Of a stretch of 64,000 nt of DNA, positions 37,133 to 48,424 are shown piece after piece; the first letter of the stretch is position 1; every line of letters begins with the position of its first letter. Both the position numbers and the translations under genes were made by a program. The notes under the pieces are model-generated. The model had not been told where the DNA came from, did not search any database, and was given only the letters and a program-made list of their open reading frames with translations. This DNA is from Endothia cerciana (Eukaryota; Ascomycota; Sordariomycetes; Diaporthales; Cryphonectriaceae). The stretch is taken from the NCBI GenBank assembly GCA_026119935.1, contig JALRMH010000025.1, positions 186,001 through 250,000 on the forward strand, in the 5' to 3' direction.

Positions 37133-40100
37133 GAGGAGATTCTCGACCTCCACCCCAGACAAGTTGGTTTCGGAGGGAAGTCGCCTAGCCGATGTTCAAG
37201 GCTGCCGAGCTGGGGCAGTGAATGCAACGAGAGGCGCAGGCGCGAAGAGGCGCAGGCGCGAAGAGGCGCAGGCGCGAGCAGTCGCGAAGAGATGCCGAGC
37301 CCAAGAGACAAAGAGTGCCTGATAGTTACTATGCACGCGGGTGGACTCGGTCTGCGGACGGTTCGCAAAAAGATTCCCTTGGATGCTCGGGCGCGTTGAG
37401 CGCGACAGCTCAGTGGGGGAGGGGAGGGAGTGAGACCGAGGAGGGTATGTAAAGTGTCCAGGGAGGGAAGCACAAAGGCGTATCAAGGTGAGGGGGCCAA
37501 GCAGTACAGTCTTATATTCCAACCACCGGAACAGGACCCATACGCAAGTCATCGAGGGGCCATGGCACCCACGGCTACTAACTAGTGCTGTACGGAGTAT
37601 CTGCGCGTAAGAAACGGTTGGTAACGGAGCTTCTCCATAACTTAATGGAGTATAGAACCGCGAGCCAGGGAAGAGGGGGGGGGGGGGGAAGAGAGGCAAA
37701 AGACGAGACACAGGAGGTACAGGTACCTGGACGACTTCCACGATGGCATCACCCCGGATACTTCGTCGCGAGGTACCGCGATCTGTCCAGGCGCGACGCG
37801 ACGACGCTGGGCACCTGATCTGAGGCCTGCCTGGGCATGGTCACACAATAGGCCGTTGTCTGATGGGGTTACAGGCCAAACGATCGCAGTCAGAGGCCAA
37901 GATCCGAAGGTTCCGAATTCGTTTTCATGAGGGAATCTGGAAGAAAGGACGGGCCAGCAGCTCAAAAAAGGCACCAAAGGTCTTGGCAGACCCAAAAATG
38001 CGCCGCACTGTAATATCCACTGTGCGGGGTACCCTATGAGGGAGATCCCTAGCTGCATTACCGCCCCTCCACAGGTACTACACGCTGCGTACTAAAGCTT
38101 CCTTACAAATCCAGCCTCCTCCTTCGCCTTTCGACGAGGAGTCCATCATCACCCATCGGCCACTCAGCAGCTGTCCCTCTTGCCTTGCTGACCGCAAGTG
38201 CCAGCAACCACGGTACGAGCCCTACCTGACATCCTCCATGCACCTTGTATCCTTGCCCCGCCCCAGCCTGATGACCTGAAGCGGCCTGCTACAGAGTTAT
38301 GTAACCCTACCCTTCCTTGTGCCTGGGTTGTCGGACACCGCAACACCTCGCAAGGTGAGTTCGTTCACCTCGGTATCTGGCACATCGGGCAGTGAGCGGT
38401 TTTGAAGCTGAGCCCCACCCCCGTGATATGATCCTACTGGAACCTCGCTCCAACCCGATGCGATATTCGCGGCTCGGACGGGCACAAGCGAAACTCGGAG
38501 TAGGCCACTGGCTTTTGGGTGAAGCTAACCAGTCACTTGTTTGACCACAGACGACCATTCTCAGCCATGATAATTGGGTCTCATCACTCGGGGCTGGGCT
38601 TGGCTCTGCCTCCTCGGCTCTCATCGCCTGGCATTCCCGGAGACATCATCGATCGGAGCGATCACCTGCTTCAGGCCAGTGATGAGTTTGGAGAAAGACA
38701 ACTCCAATGTGCAGCCTGTCTCATACTAGTAGACATTGCGGCAGAGGTGCAGAATATCGCCCGCTTTCTCCAGGTCCCCGGGCAGAGAAACATACGATCT
38801 GGCGCGGAGGATTCACCGCAGGTCACGCCACGTTCTGACCTTGAAGCCAACAACGGTTGGGAACTTAACGTCCACGATCGAGCCTTTCGAAAAGTACCTA
38901 CCATGACGGTACCTAGCGGCCAAGTATCGCGGCTACGTCACCCAGGGAAGCACCTGGGCACAGTGTCAAGGCCTGCCGGCATTTCCGGAGCCTCATTCAC
39001 AACCAACAGCGCTGATAAGAGCTAAGGCCGAAGGGGGACTTGGGCTAACCACGCCCCATCCGCCTGACGCCGGAGCCGATGACCGCCTAACGTGGCCCAG
39101 CCGTCGAGGACGGTCAATGAGTTCACAGTTCCCGAGTGGAAATCCGTGACCAGCCAAGACTTCCGTCAACGCCAAAAGATGACCCAAAGCTAGCATTGGT
39201 GCACGGACTGACGCATCGCAAACCTGATCGACCACGCATCGCCGGGCGCGCACGTGGATGGCGCCCACGCACCAGGACATGAGCTCTGGTTGTGGGGCCA
39301 GGGGTTGCAGGGCGACGTGCAAAGTTCGTACAGCATCTGTATGTTTCCTGCCCTGTGATGCTGTGTGTCAGCCCTTCCCAGCCATTCATGGACCGGCCAT
39401 GGTGCATGCATGGTCAGAATTTGGTCCGAAGTTTCCGGACAAAGAATCTTGGAGCCCTTCTTGTTCACCCGCGTTTCGCTACTGCGCGCTTACCTCGCAC
39501 GGTTCCACGCCCCCACCACGCGATGTCGATGCCTCACCTGTCAGATTCCAACCTTGTCACACCGTCATCTTCGGGCTTTGCGGGAAGCACGAAACCTCCG
39601 AACTTCGCTTCTCCCAAGGTTGCAAGACCATCGGGAATTGGCGGGAATGAGTTTTTTCCCCCTCAAACGGTCTACCTCAGCTGCTGCGTCAGTCCCCTGT
39701 AGCCTTAGGGGTGGCCGATACATCCTGTAGGTCTCTACGTGGGGGGATAAACGTGTAAGGCATGCATTCTCAAACCTACACTGTGTTTGTTGATGCGAAA
39801 TGCAAGACCGAGCACAGCAAGCATTCCGCAGGTCTCTCCGCCGTGACTCACCGTGAACCCGGCTCCGACCTCCGGTTCGTATCCGCTTTTCCCGCCGGTC
39901 AGTTGACAGTACCTTCTACATAGTGCACACAGTAAGGTCGCCGCTTATCAGTCAGTACGTACGCTCATGGGCCGAGACGGAACCTCCTGCAGGATTGTGC
40001 AGATGGTGGCTTACACGTTGCTCTCAGCGTTTCCGCCTTTGTCCCCACACCAAGGCAGAGACCGGGACATGATCTCGCAAGCTGGGCGGCAACACAATAA

Positions 40101-40524
40101 GACTCATCACCGCCAGCGTCTGCCAATACGCCTCCAGAGAGGCTGCTGGACTTTTGACAAAGCCACAGATGGCCTTACACTCGAGGTTGTCCGGGGCTTC
40201 CGGCGCCCGAGCGGAGAATGACCCCCGGCACAAGTTCATCCGTACCTTGTTGGGCACGGTGGGAGCCAGATCGCTTTGAGCGCCCAATTCAACTGTGCTG
40301 TACCGGGTTAGTATGGAAAGGAAGACTCCATGAAGACGATTTCTACTATGGCACAGTACATCCAGCTCTGCGCGGCTCCCGTCAAGGCTATGGGGGCTTC
40401 TCACGTTGGACTGCCGAACAATCAAATGACGTCACTCGAGCTCGCGAATTATTGCGCTTGTGCGGCCTTTCTAGCCGACGCACACGATGTCTCCGATCTC
40501 ATCGCGTGGCTCACGATTATAGTG
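37133..40524. other. 3.4-kb intergenic region, no supported gene
   Basis: The left end is the Ytp1 5' region with a 16-bp minisatellite (37231-37278) and a 14-base G run (37675-37688). Frames at 38519-39025 and 39258-39730 (+) stay open but have no motif or intron signals. The last part is the 3' flank of the lactamase-like gene. Confidence 0.5.
37231..37278. repeat. three tandem copies of a 16-bp GC-rich unit
   Basis: The unit GAGGCGCAGGCGCGAA is repeated three times without a mismatch except at the last base, followed by a decayed copy. It begins 99 bases upstream of the Ytp1 start codon, so it is probably in the promoter or 5' UTR. Confidence 0.95.
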
Positions 40525-41370
40525 CTATAGGGCTGGCCGATCTCTCAACATCCACCTGCCGTCCTCCTCATGCGCCCTCCCTTCCCTCTCCAGCTTCCGC
40601 AGCACGTGGACCACGCCTCCCTGCGCCGGGATGTGCAGGCTCTCCGGAACATCCGCATAGATTATCTTCACCAGCTCCATCGGCTCCCACGCGGCCCTCC
40701 CAGCCGACCCGTTCACAGACCTCAGCGTCTGCGTGACCTGCTCCTCGCGCTGTTGCCGATGCTGGATGTACTCCCGAATCCTGCCCGGGCCGTCGTCGAT
40801 CACCGGCCCGTGACCGGGATATGCCCTCCCCCCGAACAGCGGTCCCATCTTCTCCAGACTCGACATGTAAGTCGCCAGGTCCTCGAACACACCCGTGCCC
40901 TGCCCCAACACGTTGTCACCGGTGAACATGGCGTCTTCCTCCTCGAGGACAAAGACCATGTGGTCGACCGTGTGCCCAGGCGCGTGATGCGCCGTCAGCG
41001 TCGCGCCCTCGACCTCGAAGCGCTGGCCGTCAGCGATGTCCACCTGGCCCTCGTCGGGCTGGTGCTTGTAGACCTTCGTCGGCGCGTCCAGGCCCGTCAC
41101 GTCCCTGATACCCCCGACGTGGTCCCCGTGCCAGTGCGTGAGCAGCGCCGCGCTCACGCCCGCCCCCTCCTCGGCCAGCGTCCGCCGCAGGGCCGCTATC
41201 CAGCTGGGCCTGCCCTCGCCCGTGTCGATGAGGAGCCGCTTGGGGCCCCTGCCGATGAGGTAGGTGTTTGTGCCCTGCAGGGTGAACTTGGAGGGGTTCC
41301 CGCCGAGCAGGCGGATGCAGACCGGGGAGAGACGCTCTACCTCCGGGAGGGGGACGAGCTGGAGGGCCAT
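40525..41370 (-). CDS. LACTB2-like metallo-beta-lactamase-fold hydrolase
   Basis: A single exon gives 281 aa, close to the 288 aa of human LACTB2. The zinc-binding motif H-x-H-x-D-H is intact (His79, His81, Asp83, His84 in T-H-W-H-G-D-H). The downstream zinc ligands A-P-G-H-T (about 140) and Y-P-G-H-G (about 203) are also present. N-terminal L-Q-G-T-N-T-Y-L-I and L-L-I-D-T-G are typical of the group. The C-terminal ~80 residues form the LACTB2 winged-helix-like region. Human LACTB2 is a mitochondrial endoribonuclease. Fungal relatives also include thioesterases that release polyketides, but no polyketide synthase is nearby, so a housekeeping role is more likely. The ATG at 41370 is preferred over an upstream in-frame one because the family begins there. 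No clear targeting peptide is seen. Confidence 0.9.
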   Translation of the reverse strand: MALQLVPLPEVERLSPVCIRLLGGNPSKFTLQGTNTYLIGRGPKRLLIDTGEGRPSWIAALRRTLAEEGAGVSAALLTHWHGDHVGGIRDVTGLDAPTKVYKHQPDEGQVDIADGQRFEVEGATLTAHHAPGHTVDHMVFVLEEEDAMFTGDNVLGQGTGVFEDLATYMSSLEKMGPLFGGRAYPGHGPVIDDGPGRIREYIQHRQQREEQVTQTLRSVNGSAGRAAWEPMELVKIIYADVPESLHIPAQGGVVHVLRKLEREGRAHEEDGRWMLRDRPAL

Positions 41371-42856
41371 TCTGAGGGGTCGGTAGAGGGGAGATGTGAG
41401 ACGCATGCACAGGAGGGCGGGGGAATGATGTTCGGCATCAAGTATTGGTTTTCCTGTCCCTCCGAAGGAGAGGTGAGTCTCTGGCTGCCTTGGGTACACT
41501 AAGACAGCCGAGGTAATATGTCGTCGCCATTGAGGTGCCGGATGAGGATATGGCCCTTGCCTGCCCCAAGTTGTAAAAGTGTAATCTCAAGAAGGGTTAG
41601 GGTTAAATACTGCCGTTCCAAGCAGTACGGTCTGTGAATAAGAGTATGCGAAGGACATGGCTGGTGAAGATCAGGAACAGGAATATCGGGGATTAATGGG
41701 AGACTGCTGAGCCCGCCTCTGTACGTTGTAGAGTAGGTGAGTCTAGCAGGAGGTTCTTCGAAGAGACCCCTTATTGGGATTGTTGAAGCTGTTCTGCGTA
41801 CATGTAAATGGGGCTCTGCTAACAGGATCCTGGAGGCACGTTTCCTATATAATACATATATACTCGATTACTTTGACGGCCTCGCCTAGGTAGGCTGGTT
41901 TCAGAGGTGAGCCTGCTCAGTTACATATACAAAGCGTGTACATAGTAGTGGGCCATTGGAGCGAGTTATTTGTTCTACAGTGCCGTCACAAGCAGATCCT
42001 CAGTGTGTCGCGCCGAAAAACATCTGCCGCCCCGGGCCGGAACCAGAGGCCCTAAGTGACCCCCGTACACCCGCTATGAGAAGACGCTAAAGATGATGAA
42101 CGGGACGCCTGTGAGATCGCTACCGTGGTACGGAGTACATAGAGATTGACTTTGTCATAGCGTGCAAGGTTAGCCCACCCCGGTCCAGACCGGGCACGAT
42201 AAGCTTTCTTATCGCAATTTACCTCGCCTGCCTGCGGCTTTGCTCTGGGGTTTGGTCTCAGAGTGCGCCCGGAGATCATCTCGAAGAGAGTCCAACCCAT
42301 AGCATTTATTGAAACCCTCGACCCTCCGTCATCCGAGACGCCGTCCCCGGACCCCCCTAGCTTAGTGAGTCGTCCTTAGAGTGATCATTGTGACGAGGGC
42401 GGCCCAGAAGAGCATGCTGACCTGTGCGCGTGCCCATTTGCTTGTCAGTCCGCAGCCTTCCCAGGTTTCCCCCTTTGGCGCCGTTCATCGCCCGGGCCAC
42501 GACGACGAGACCACCCGTGCCCTCCTCCCAGCGGGACGAGCCCACCTGCACCCACCCGACCTCCGGTATACGACGGACCTAAAGCGTCGAAGCGAGCAAC
42601 CAGAGAGAGCCGCACGATCCTCCGGCGACCGCCAGAGACCCAGCCCTCTTGTCAGCCCCGAGGTTCCAGCGGGCCGGGCGCAATCCAAGATCAATTGGGT
42701 GAACAGCCCGTTGTCCCCGGCCGGGCCTTCGCATTTGTCATTCGACCTGCCCCCAAAATACCGTACAGACGGGGCAGGGCAGCAACTGCGGCCTGCTGCA
42801 AGAGCTTGGATTACGGATATTGTTTATACACCGCAAGGAAACATCGGGGGCTCAAC
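41371..42856. promoter_or_regulatory. divergent promoter region, lactamase-like gene / ubp8
   Basis: About 1.5 kb between two divergent starts. It contains a two-unit telomere-like motif (GGGTTAGGGTTA, 41594-41605). The 450 bases before ubp8 remain open in another frame but show no motif and are read as 5' UTR and promoter. Confidence 0.45.
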
Positions 42857-44783
42857 ATGGCGACCCGCCCACACACGCCGGCCTCGCCCAAGAACGTCAA
42901 GGTCAACTCGCCCGTTCAAGGAACACCAGTGTTCGGCTGTCGTACGGTCCTGCCCAGCCCGATGCCTCTCACATGTGCCCGTGCTAACACAGCATACAGA
43001 ACATGTGCAACAGCTGCTGAGCCAGAGCCAGGAGACCACAAATACCTGCATCCAACACTACAAGGCCATCCTGCGCCAGATTTATGACAATGTGCCCATC
43101 ATCCCACAGGTCCGCAAGGGCATCAAGGACAGCACCATCTCCGCCTCCCTGACCTCGAACTTCCTCTGTCTGCAGTGCCCTATCGTCATGAGCCACGACG
43201 ATGCTGGCAAGCACGGGGACAAAAAGTCACATCGCTTCTGTGAGTTGATGATGCGTATCACCGCGGCTGGGCTCATGGCTGACAACCCCCATCCAGTCGT
43301 CGACTCCAAGACCGGTTCATTCTTCTGCCACATTTGTGATGATTTCGTCTGGGATCCTACCCTCGAGGACCTCAGAAACCGCAAGATTGGGACGGGCACA
43401 TTCTCCAGTATGGTCCAGCCCTGCTCCTCCCTGTACACCCGTGCCCCCTCGCTGTCCTGCGGGGATCCCACAGCCCTCGCACAAGCCTGACTGACACGCC
43501 GTAGGCCGCAAGAGAAAATACGGTGAGCTACTCGCAGAAGCCATCAAGGAGGACCCCAAGATCATCAGCGCGAATACCATGATGCCGTCATGTCGGGCAG
43601 ATGGTCTCCGGGGCATCTACAACGCAGGTGCGACCTGCTACCAGAACGTCATCCTCCAGACCTTCCTGCACAACCCCATACTACGTAACTTCTACCTCAG
43701 CGACGGCCACTCCAGCAGTGCCTGCGAGGTGCAGAACTGCTTGAGCTGTGCGATGGATGACATGTTCCAAGACTTCTGGGGCACCGAGGTGACCAATGGC
43801 TACACGGCGGCTAATATCCTATCGAGCTTTTGGATTTCCGAGAACAAGGCCTTCGAGAACCTGGTGACCACCAAGGAGCAAGACGCGCATGAGTTCTTCC
43901 AGTTCATTGCGGAGGAGTTACATGAGCGCAACGGCGACGGGAAGAAGCCAGAGATCGGCAGCGAGCACAGCTGCAACTGCATCATGCACCAGACGTACTA
44001 TGGCAAGCTACAGACGATGACGACCTGCCAGAACTGCGGCGGCGTGACGAACCAGGTGCAGTCGTTCCTGGACCTCAGCGTGGGTCTGGAGAACCTGGCA
44101 CAGAAGAGGGGGAAGAAGGCAAGCCAGAAGACATCCCTCACGCTGCAGGAGTGTCTGGAGGAAGAATACGTCAAGTCGGACAAGTGCGAGTACCGATGCA
44201 ATAACTGCAAGGGTCCTCAACAGGCACGTCGGCATACCAGCATCAAGCGGTTGCCCAATGTCTTATCCATTCAACTAAAGGTAAGCATGAATACCCCGCC
44301 CTCTGCATCCTTGCCCATCAGGGCGAGAAGCGGCGGCGGCAGCGGTCCTTCCCGAGGTGTCATAACCAGTGGCTGATAACGTCACAGCGGTTTGAGTTCA
44401 GGAACGGCTCACGAGACAAGTCTGCTGCCAAGATCGATACCCAAGTACAATTCCCGCTATCTCTAAACATGTTGCCCTACACAAACCGGGCTAGGTCAGC
44501 AGACGCGAAGGAGCAGTACGAGCTCTCGAGGTCATGCACATATGATCTTATGAGTGTCGTCGTGCATGTGGGTGAGATCGATACCGGCCACTACATCTCG
44601 TACTGCCGGGTTGGCGACCAGGTAAGCCCATCCGCCCGCACATGGACGCCGACACAACATAGAGGCCTGACACAAGAGCAGTGGTTCACCTTCAACGACC
44701 ACCGCGTCGAGTTGGCATCCAAGTCTGACGTACTAGGAGCCAAGGCCTATCTTCTCTTCTACATCGTACGGACACTGGCCTAG
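42857..44783 (+). CDS. ubp8: Ubp8, SAGA-complex ubiquitin hydrolase
   Basis: Ubp8 (USP22 in animals) removes ubiquitin from histone H2B as part of the SAGA DUB module with Sgf11, Sus1 and Sgf73. Six exons (42857-42941, 43000-43239, 43297-43407, 43505-44280, 44388-44621, 44682-44783) give 515 aa with closed phases. An N-terminal ZnF-UBP domain (about 27-145) has F-G-C-x-H-V-Q, F-L-C-L-Q-C and F-F-C-H-I-C-D. The USP domain starts at G-L-R-G-I-Y-N; the catalytic residues are Cys190 (A-G-A-T-C-Y), His472 (T-G-H-Y-I-S-Y) and Asn487/Asp488 (F-N-D-H-R-V). A structural zinc site is given by C-x-x-C pairs (T-C-Q-N-C-G and Y-R-C-N-N-C). Size is close to yeast Ubp8 (471 aa). It converges on efm5 with 400 bp between stops. 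Confidence 0.95.
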
Positions 44784-45183
44784 GCAGCCAGGTCGAGGAA
44801 GGAGCATGGTTGAGATTTAAGCGTTCATATTCCCGGGCGTTCTTCTTGGACAACTGCCAAGGTGGCTGTGACGGTCAAGGAACCTATTCATACAGTAACA
44901 GCTGAAGACCAAAGGGAGGAGGGCGGCGTTTACGGCATCTATCTGCTTTCGTGGGAAGGACAAAACCATCCAGGCCAGTGGTCTTCCGGGTAGCATTGTT
45001 GGCAGGCGTTCAGGGGGAGAGGGGTCATCAATTGAGGGATCTCTTCTTCGATTCGCGCGCCGCCGTAACTGATCATCATGCGTGATACTGACTCCGCTCC
45101 TTCCGTGTGAAGGGGATACTGACTCCTGCGGAGATTTTCCGCCCGCCCCGGTTCTGCATCACGGACACAAACCCTAGGGACAG
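44784..45183. other. convergent 3' region between ubp8 and efm5
   Basis: Four hundred bases shared by two converging 3' ends. No gene or repeat is seen. Confidence 0.7.
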
Positions 45184-46562
45184 CTACCGGCCCTCCTCCA
45201 AGCCACCAGCCTCGCCCACCCTGAACTGCCACTCTCCGCACTCGAAGTTACAGTAACAGTAAAACTCATTGCTCAGGCCTCTTGCGTGCACAGGCTCGTA
45301 CGTCGTCGTCTGCAGCCCAAAGGTCTTGTAGAGCCTCGTCACGAGGCCCTCCATGCGCTCTCCGGTGCACAGGATGAGCCTGGTCCCTTGAGATGCGGCC
45401 TTGGCCATCCACCGTACTGTCAGGGCCGCTTTGGTCTGGCAGTCCTCGGAGAGGAAGGGCGGGTCGACTATAAGACGGTCGACAGTGCCTCTCAATCCGG
45501 CTGTTGTGCCTGGTCAGCCGGTGGACATGTGGATTCAGGCCAGGCCTGAACCACCGGGTCTGAAATTGGGGGGGGGGGGGGGAAGACGGCTGGAGCCAAG
45601 GTGTGAGTGAGTGAGGGCGTACCGGGCAGCTTGACGGGCTGCATGAAGTCGTAGAAGACAAATTCTGGGAACACGCCAAAGCGGTGGTCGTGCTCCAGCA
45701 GGACGAGGGATGGCCTCGGCGTCTCGGGGGGTTGCGATGCCTTTTTTGTTTGTCCCCCGACCTCCACTGTCAGCTTGTTTTCCCGGAGCCACTCATCCAT
45801 CTGTATACACGCTTCTCCCCTGAGGATTGATGGTTTTTGGGGGGGGGGGGGGCTTACCAAGATGTTCTTGAGCGCGACAAACACGCTCGGCGCGCTTACG
45901 ACGGCGATCTTGGTCTCCGACGTCGCGCCTTCGAGCAGCTGGTGTGCGAGGAGGGTCGCCGTCTCATCGGAATACTAATACATCCACCATTTAGTAGCCA
46001 CCTCATGAACACCACCCCGCGGGGGGCCGCGCCCCGCGCAGGTTAGGGGGGTGTGGGGGAGTGGGGGGTGTGGGTGGGGGGGGCAGGNNNNNNNNNNGGA
46101 AAAAAAAAACAACCCACATTTTCTTACCCACCACATCACCCCCCCCCCCCCCCCCCCCCCCCCCAAAAAAAAATAAAAGAAGAAAGAAAAAAGACAAGTT
46201 ATTTCCTCTCCCCAACTCGGCCACACTCGGCCCTTTCCCATGCACCCGAGAGAACTCACCCAGAACTGGCTCTCGTTCCAATCCTCACCAAAGGTCTTCA
46301 TGGACAGCGGGTACTTCAGCACCGCCCCCCCGGTGCCGCCGGCCCCGGGGGCGCCGCCGTTGTCAGCCCTGTCCTCGGCCTCGGCCTTGAGCCGCTCGAA
46401 CTGCTTGGCGCGCTCGTCGTGCTCGGTGTAGAACTCCTTGAGCGCGTCGAGGGCGTGGGAGGAGAGGGTTCTAGGCGGGTGGGGTCAGCGTCTTCTTGTC
46501 CCGTGTGCTGCGTGGGGACGGGGTGAGGTTCCCAACATGGGTTCGTCATCTGAGTCAGCCAT
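45184..46562 (-). CDS. efm5: Efm5 / EEF1AKMT1, eEF1A lysine N-methyltransferase
   Basis: This S-adenosylmethionine-dependent enzyme (an N6-adenine-MTase-like fold) methylates a lysine of elongation factor eEF1A. Five exons (46562-46537, 46470-46260, 45974-45858, 45800-45623, 45500-45184) give 282 aa with closed phases. Exon 1 encodes the short acidic start M-A-D-S-D-D-E-P. Next come Y-S-D-E-T-A-T-L-L (substrate/SAM-binding N-terminal part), I-A-V-V-S-A-P-S (strand 1), L-L-E-H-D-H-R-F, and the catalytic D-P-P-F motif at Asp190-Phe193. Oddities: the first intron has an atypical GTTGGG donor, and introns 2-4 carry long G/C runs, intron 2 also a 10-N gap. The gap is intronic, so the protein is unaffected. 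The gene follows the complex I gene on the same strand, with 396 bp between them. Confidence 0.9.
46088..46097. other. assembly gap (10 N) in efm5 intron 2
   Basis: Ten N bases are flanked by G-rich sequence on the left and, after 41 bases, a 26-base C run on the right. The true length is unknown. Confidence 0.99.
46139..46164. repeat. 26-base C homopolymer
   Basis: The longest homopolymer in the window, followed by nine A. It lies in efm5 intron 2 beside the gap. On the coding strand it is a G run. Confidence 0.9.
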
Positions 46563-46958
46563 CTCCTGCTAGATGTCGGGACGAGCTCGTATTGTCAGGT
46601 TCCAGGAGGCTGGGTCGTGTTTTCCGACGAGGTTGGCGATATGGGACGTTCCCGACGCGGCGGCGTGCGTCTTTTCTTCTGGTTGGGTCGTTCACGGTGC
46701 GCTATCTTGACTGTCAAGAAAATTTGTGCCGACGGCGGCAAAGTTGAGGAGGGTCTCTCCGCAGGCCAACTTTCATCACGTATTCCTACCACTCAGCAAC
46801 GGCAGGGCAACACATCTCACGGCCTCATTCTCGATGATCCATTGCATTTCTTGTGGATTGAAGACGCAAGAAAATCTAGTCACATATTTACAATTGCTCG
46901 TCTTCCAATGCTCGCCCACCAGACCCGGCTTGTTGTTTTTTCTTTCTTTTTCCCTCTT
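46563..46958. promoter_or_regulatory. spacer between the complex I gene's stop and the efm5 start
   Basis: Both genes run on the minus strand, so this holds the efm5 promoter and the 3' end of the complex I gene. No discrete element is recognised. Confidence 0.5.
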
Positions 46959-48424
46959 CTATTGGTCTAGAACGTGCAGATACTTCCTCTCCTCCCTCCT
47001 CTCCTTCTCACTCGCCGGCGGCAGGTCGTAGAACGCACCGCTACGGAAACCCTGCACGTAGTGGTATGTGAACTTGCTGATGTCACCGGGCTCGATTCCG
47101 AGGTCCTTGAACGTCTTGGCTTTCTCATCGATCACCTGGTCGATATGTTCCATCTGAACCTGCTCCGCCGACAGCATCGGCCACCAGAGCACCTGGTTCA
47201 GCAGCTTGGCGACGGGCTCGAGGATCTGCCGGGGCAAATTAATATGCCACCGCTTGGCAAAGATTTCCCTATCGACCATCTCCGCGATCTCAGCTGTGGA
47301 GTACTGCTTGGGTCCGTACAGCTCGTAGGTCTGTGCGGCGGTGGTGTCATCGTAGAGCATCAGCTCGAGGGCGTGGCCGACATCGATGGACTAGGCAGCA
47401 TCAGTAACGGCTTCAAAATCTTCTGACGCGTCGGTAACTTACGTGCACCGGCCAGTATCTCTCCTGCATGTTGTTCGAAGTGAAGAGGTTTGTCAGACCA
47501 GCAAGCTTCAACAACAGGTTGTCCTCGAAACCGAACAGGGGTGCAGGTCGCACGATGGTCGTCTCAGGGTAGATGTCCCGAGCGACCTGCTCACCACGAC
47601 CCTTTGTTGCAAAGAAGGACGCGGGCGAGTTGGGGTCAGCGTTGTACGAGGAGATGTGGATAAAACGGTCCACATCGTACTTGGCCACTGCCTCGGCGAT
47701 CCGAGCTGTGCCATCAACGTGGACGTCTTCCAGGGAGAAGTTCCTGGACCATATTTAGCACCGGGTTTCCATCCCCCTTGCCGTGATCTATAAGACGTAC
47801 TTGGTTGGGTATGTCCGGCCCGTCAAGTTATAGACGATGTCGGAATGCCTGACAGCCTCCTCGATCGACTCGGTGTTTCGCAGGTCATATTCCTGAGAGA
47901 AAGTGAGCATCCGAGCTTTGTCTCCACGTGATCCCGGTACACACGATGAAGACCACCCTGCCGAGATCACCGGTCACCTTCAGGTGCCGCTTTGCCATCT
48001 CCTCCCTGTATGGTATAACAACCTGGCATCCTACCCGTGCTATACGCATGCTCCGTCAGTATATCCGTTCTCCTGTAGGATGCAGAAACACAGCATACCC
48101 AGTCTATTCACAATGTAACGTCCCAGTTGTCCCGTTGCGCCAAATACCGTCGCGGTGTGTCCTGTAGACCGAGATCAGCGATTCATCCGCTCGCCGTTGT
48201 ACGATGTCGTCGAGTGTCCGTACCGCCAAGTGATGACCTGTCCCGCAAGCCGTCAGTCAACGACATCTCTAGACCAGGAAGCCGAGCACAACTGACCTTC
48301 CACCCTGAACCCGGAGAATGGGCTTCCCCGTGCGGGTAATTGCGACATCTGATATTGATCTCTGCTGGAGGGCTTTCTGGGCCGTTCTGGAGCCCGATCG
48401 CACGGCGTTCGGTAGGGGAGCCAT
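46959..48424 (-). CDS. nuo40: NADH:ubiquinone oxidoreductase 40-kDa subunit (complex I, NDUFA9 type)
   Basis: This is an accessory subunit of mitochondrial complex I with a short-chain-dehydrogenase fold that binds NADPH. Seven exons (48424-48297, 48237-48224, 48161-48099, 48039-47945, 47892-47801, 47743-47443, 47390-46959) give 374 aa with closed phases, close to the ~375 aa of the Neurospora protein. The first ~25 residues are Arg/Ser/Ala-rich, as a mitochondrial presequence is. The Rossmann motif V-F-G-A-T-G-Q-L-G-R lies at about 53-62. It is followed by Y-R-E-E-M-A-K-R-H-L-K, Y-D-L-R-N-T-E-S-I, Y-N-L-T-G-R, D-V-D-R-F-I-H-I-S-S, T-T-I-V-R-P-A-P-L-F-G and E-L-Y-G-P-K. The second exon is only 14 nt and is required to join the conserved Q-G-G-R-S-S-L-G-G-H. 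It is divergent from rpn9. Confidence 0.95.

Noticed and set aside
38519..39730. Several 100-170-codon plus-strand frames between the Ytp1 and lactamase-like genes
   Set aside because: No homology, no splice structure and overlapping alternatives; treated as intergenic.
40570..41502. 310-codon plus-strand frame
   Set aside because: It is the antisense shadow of the lactamase-like gene, whose zinc motifs prove the minus strand is coding.
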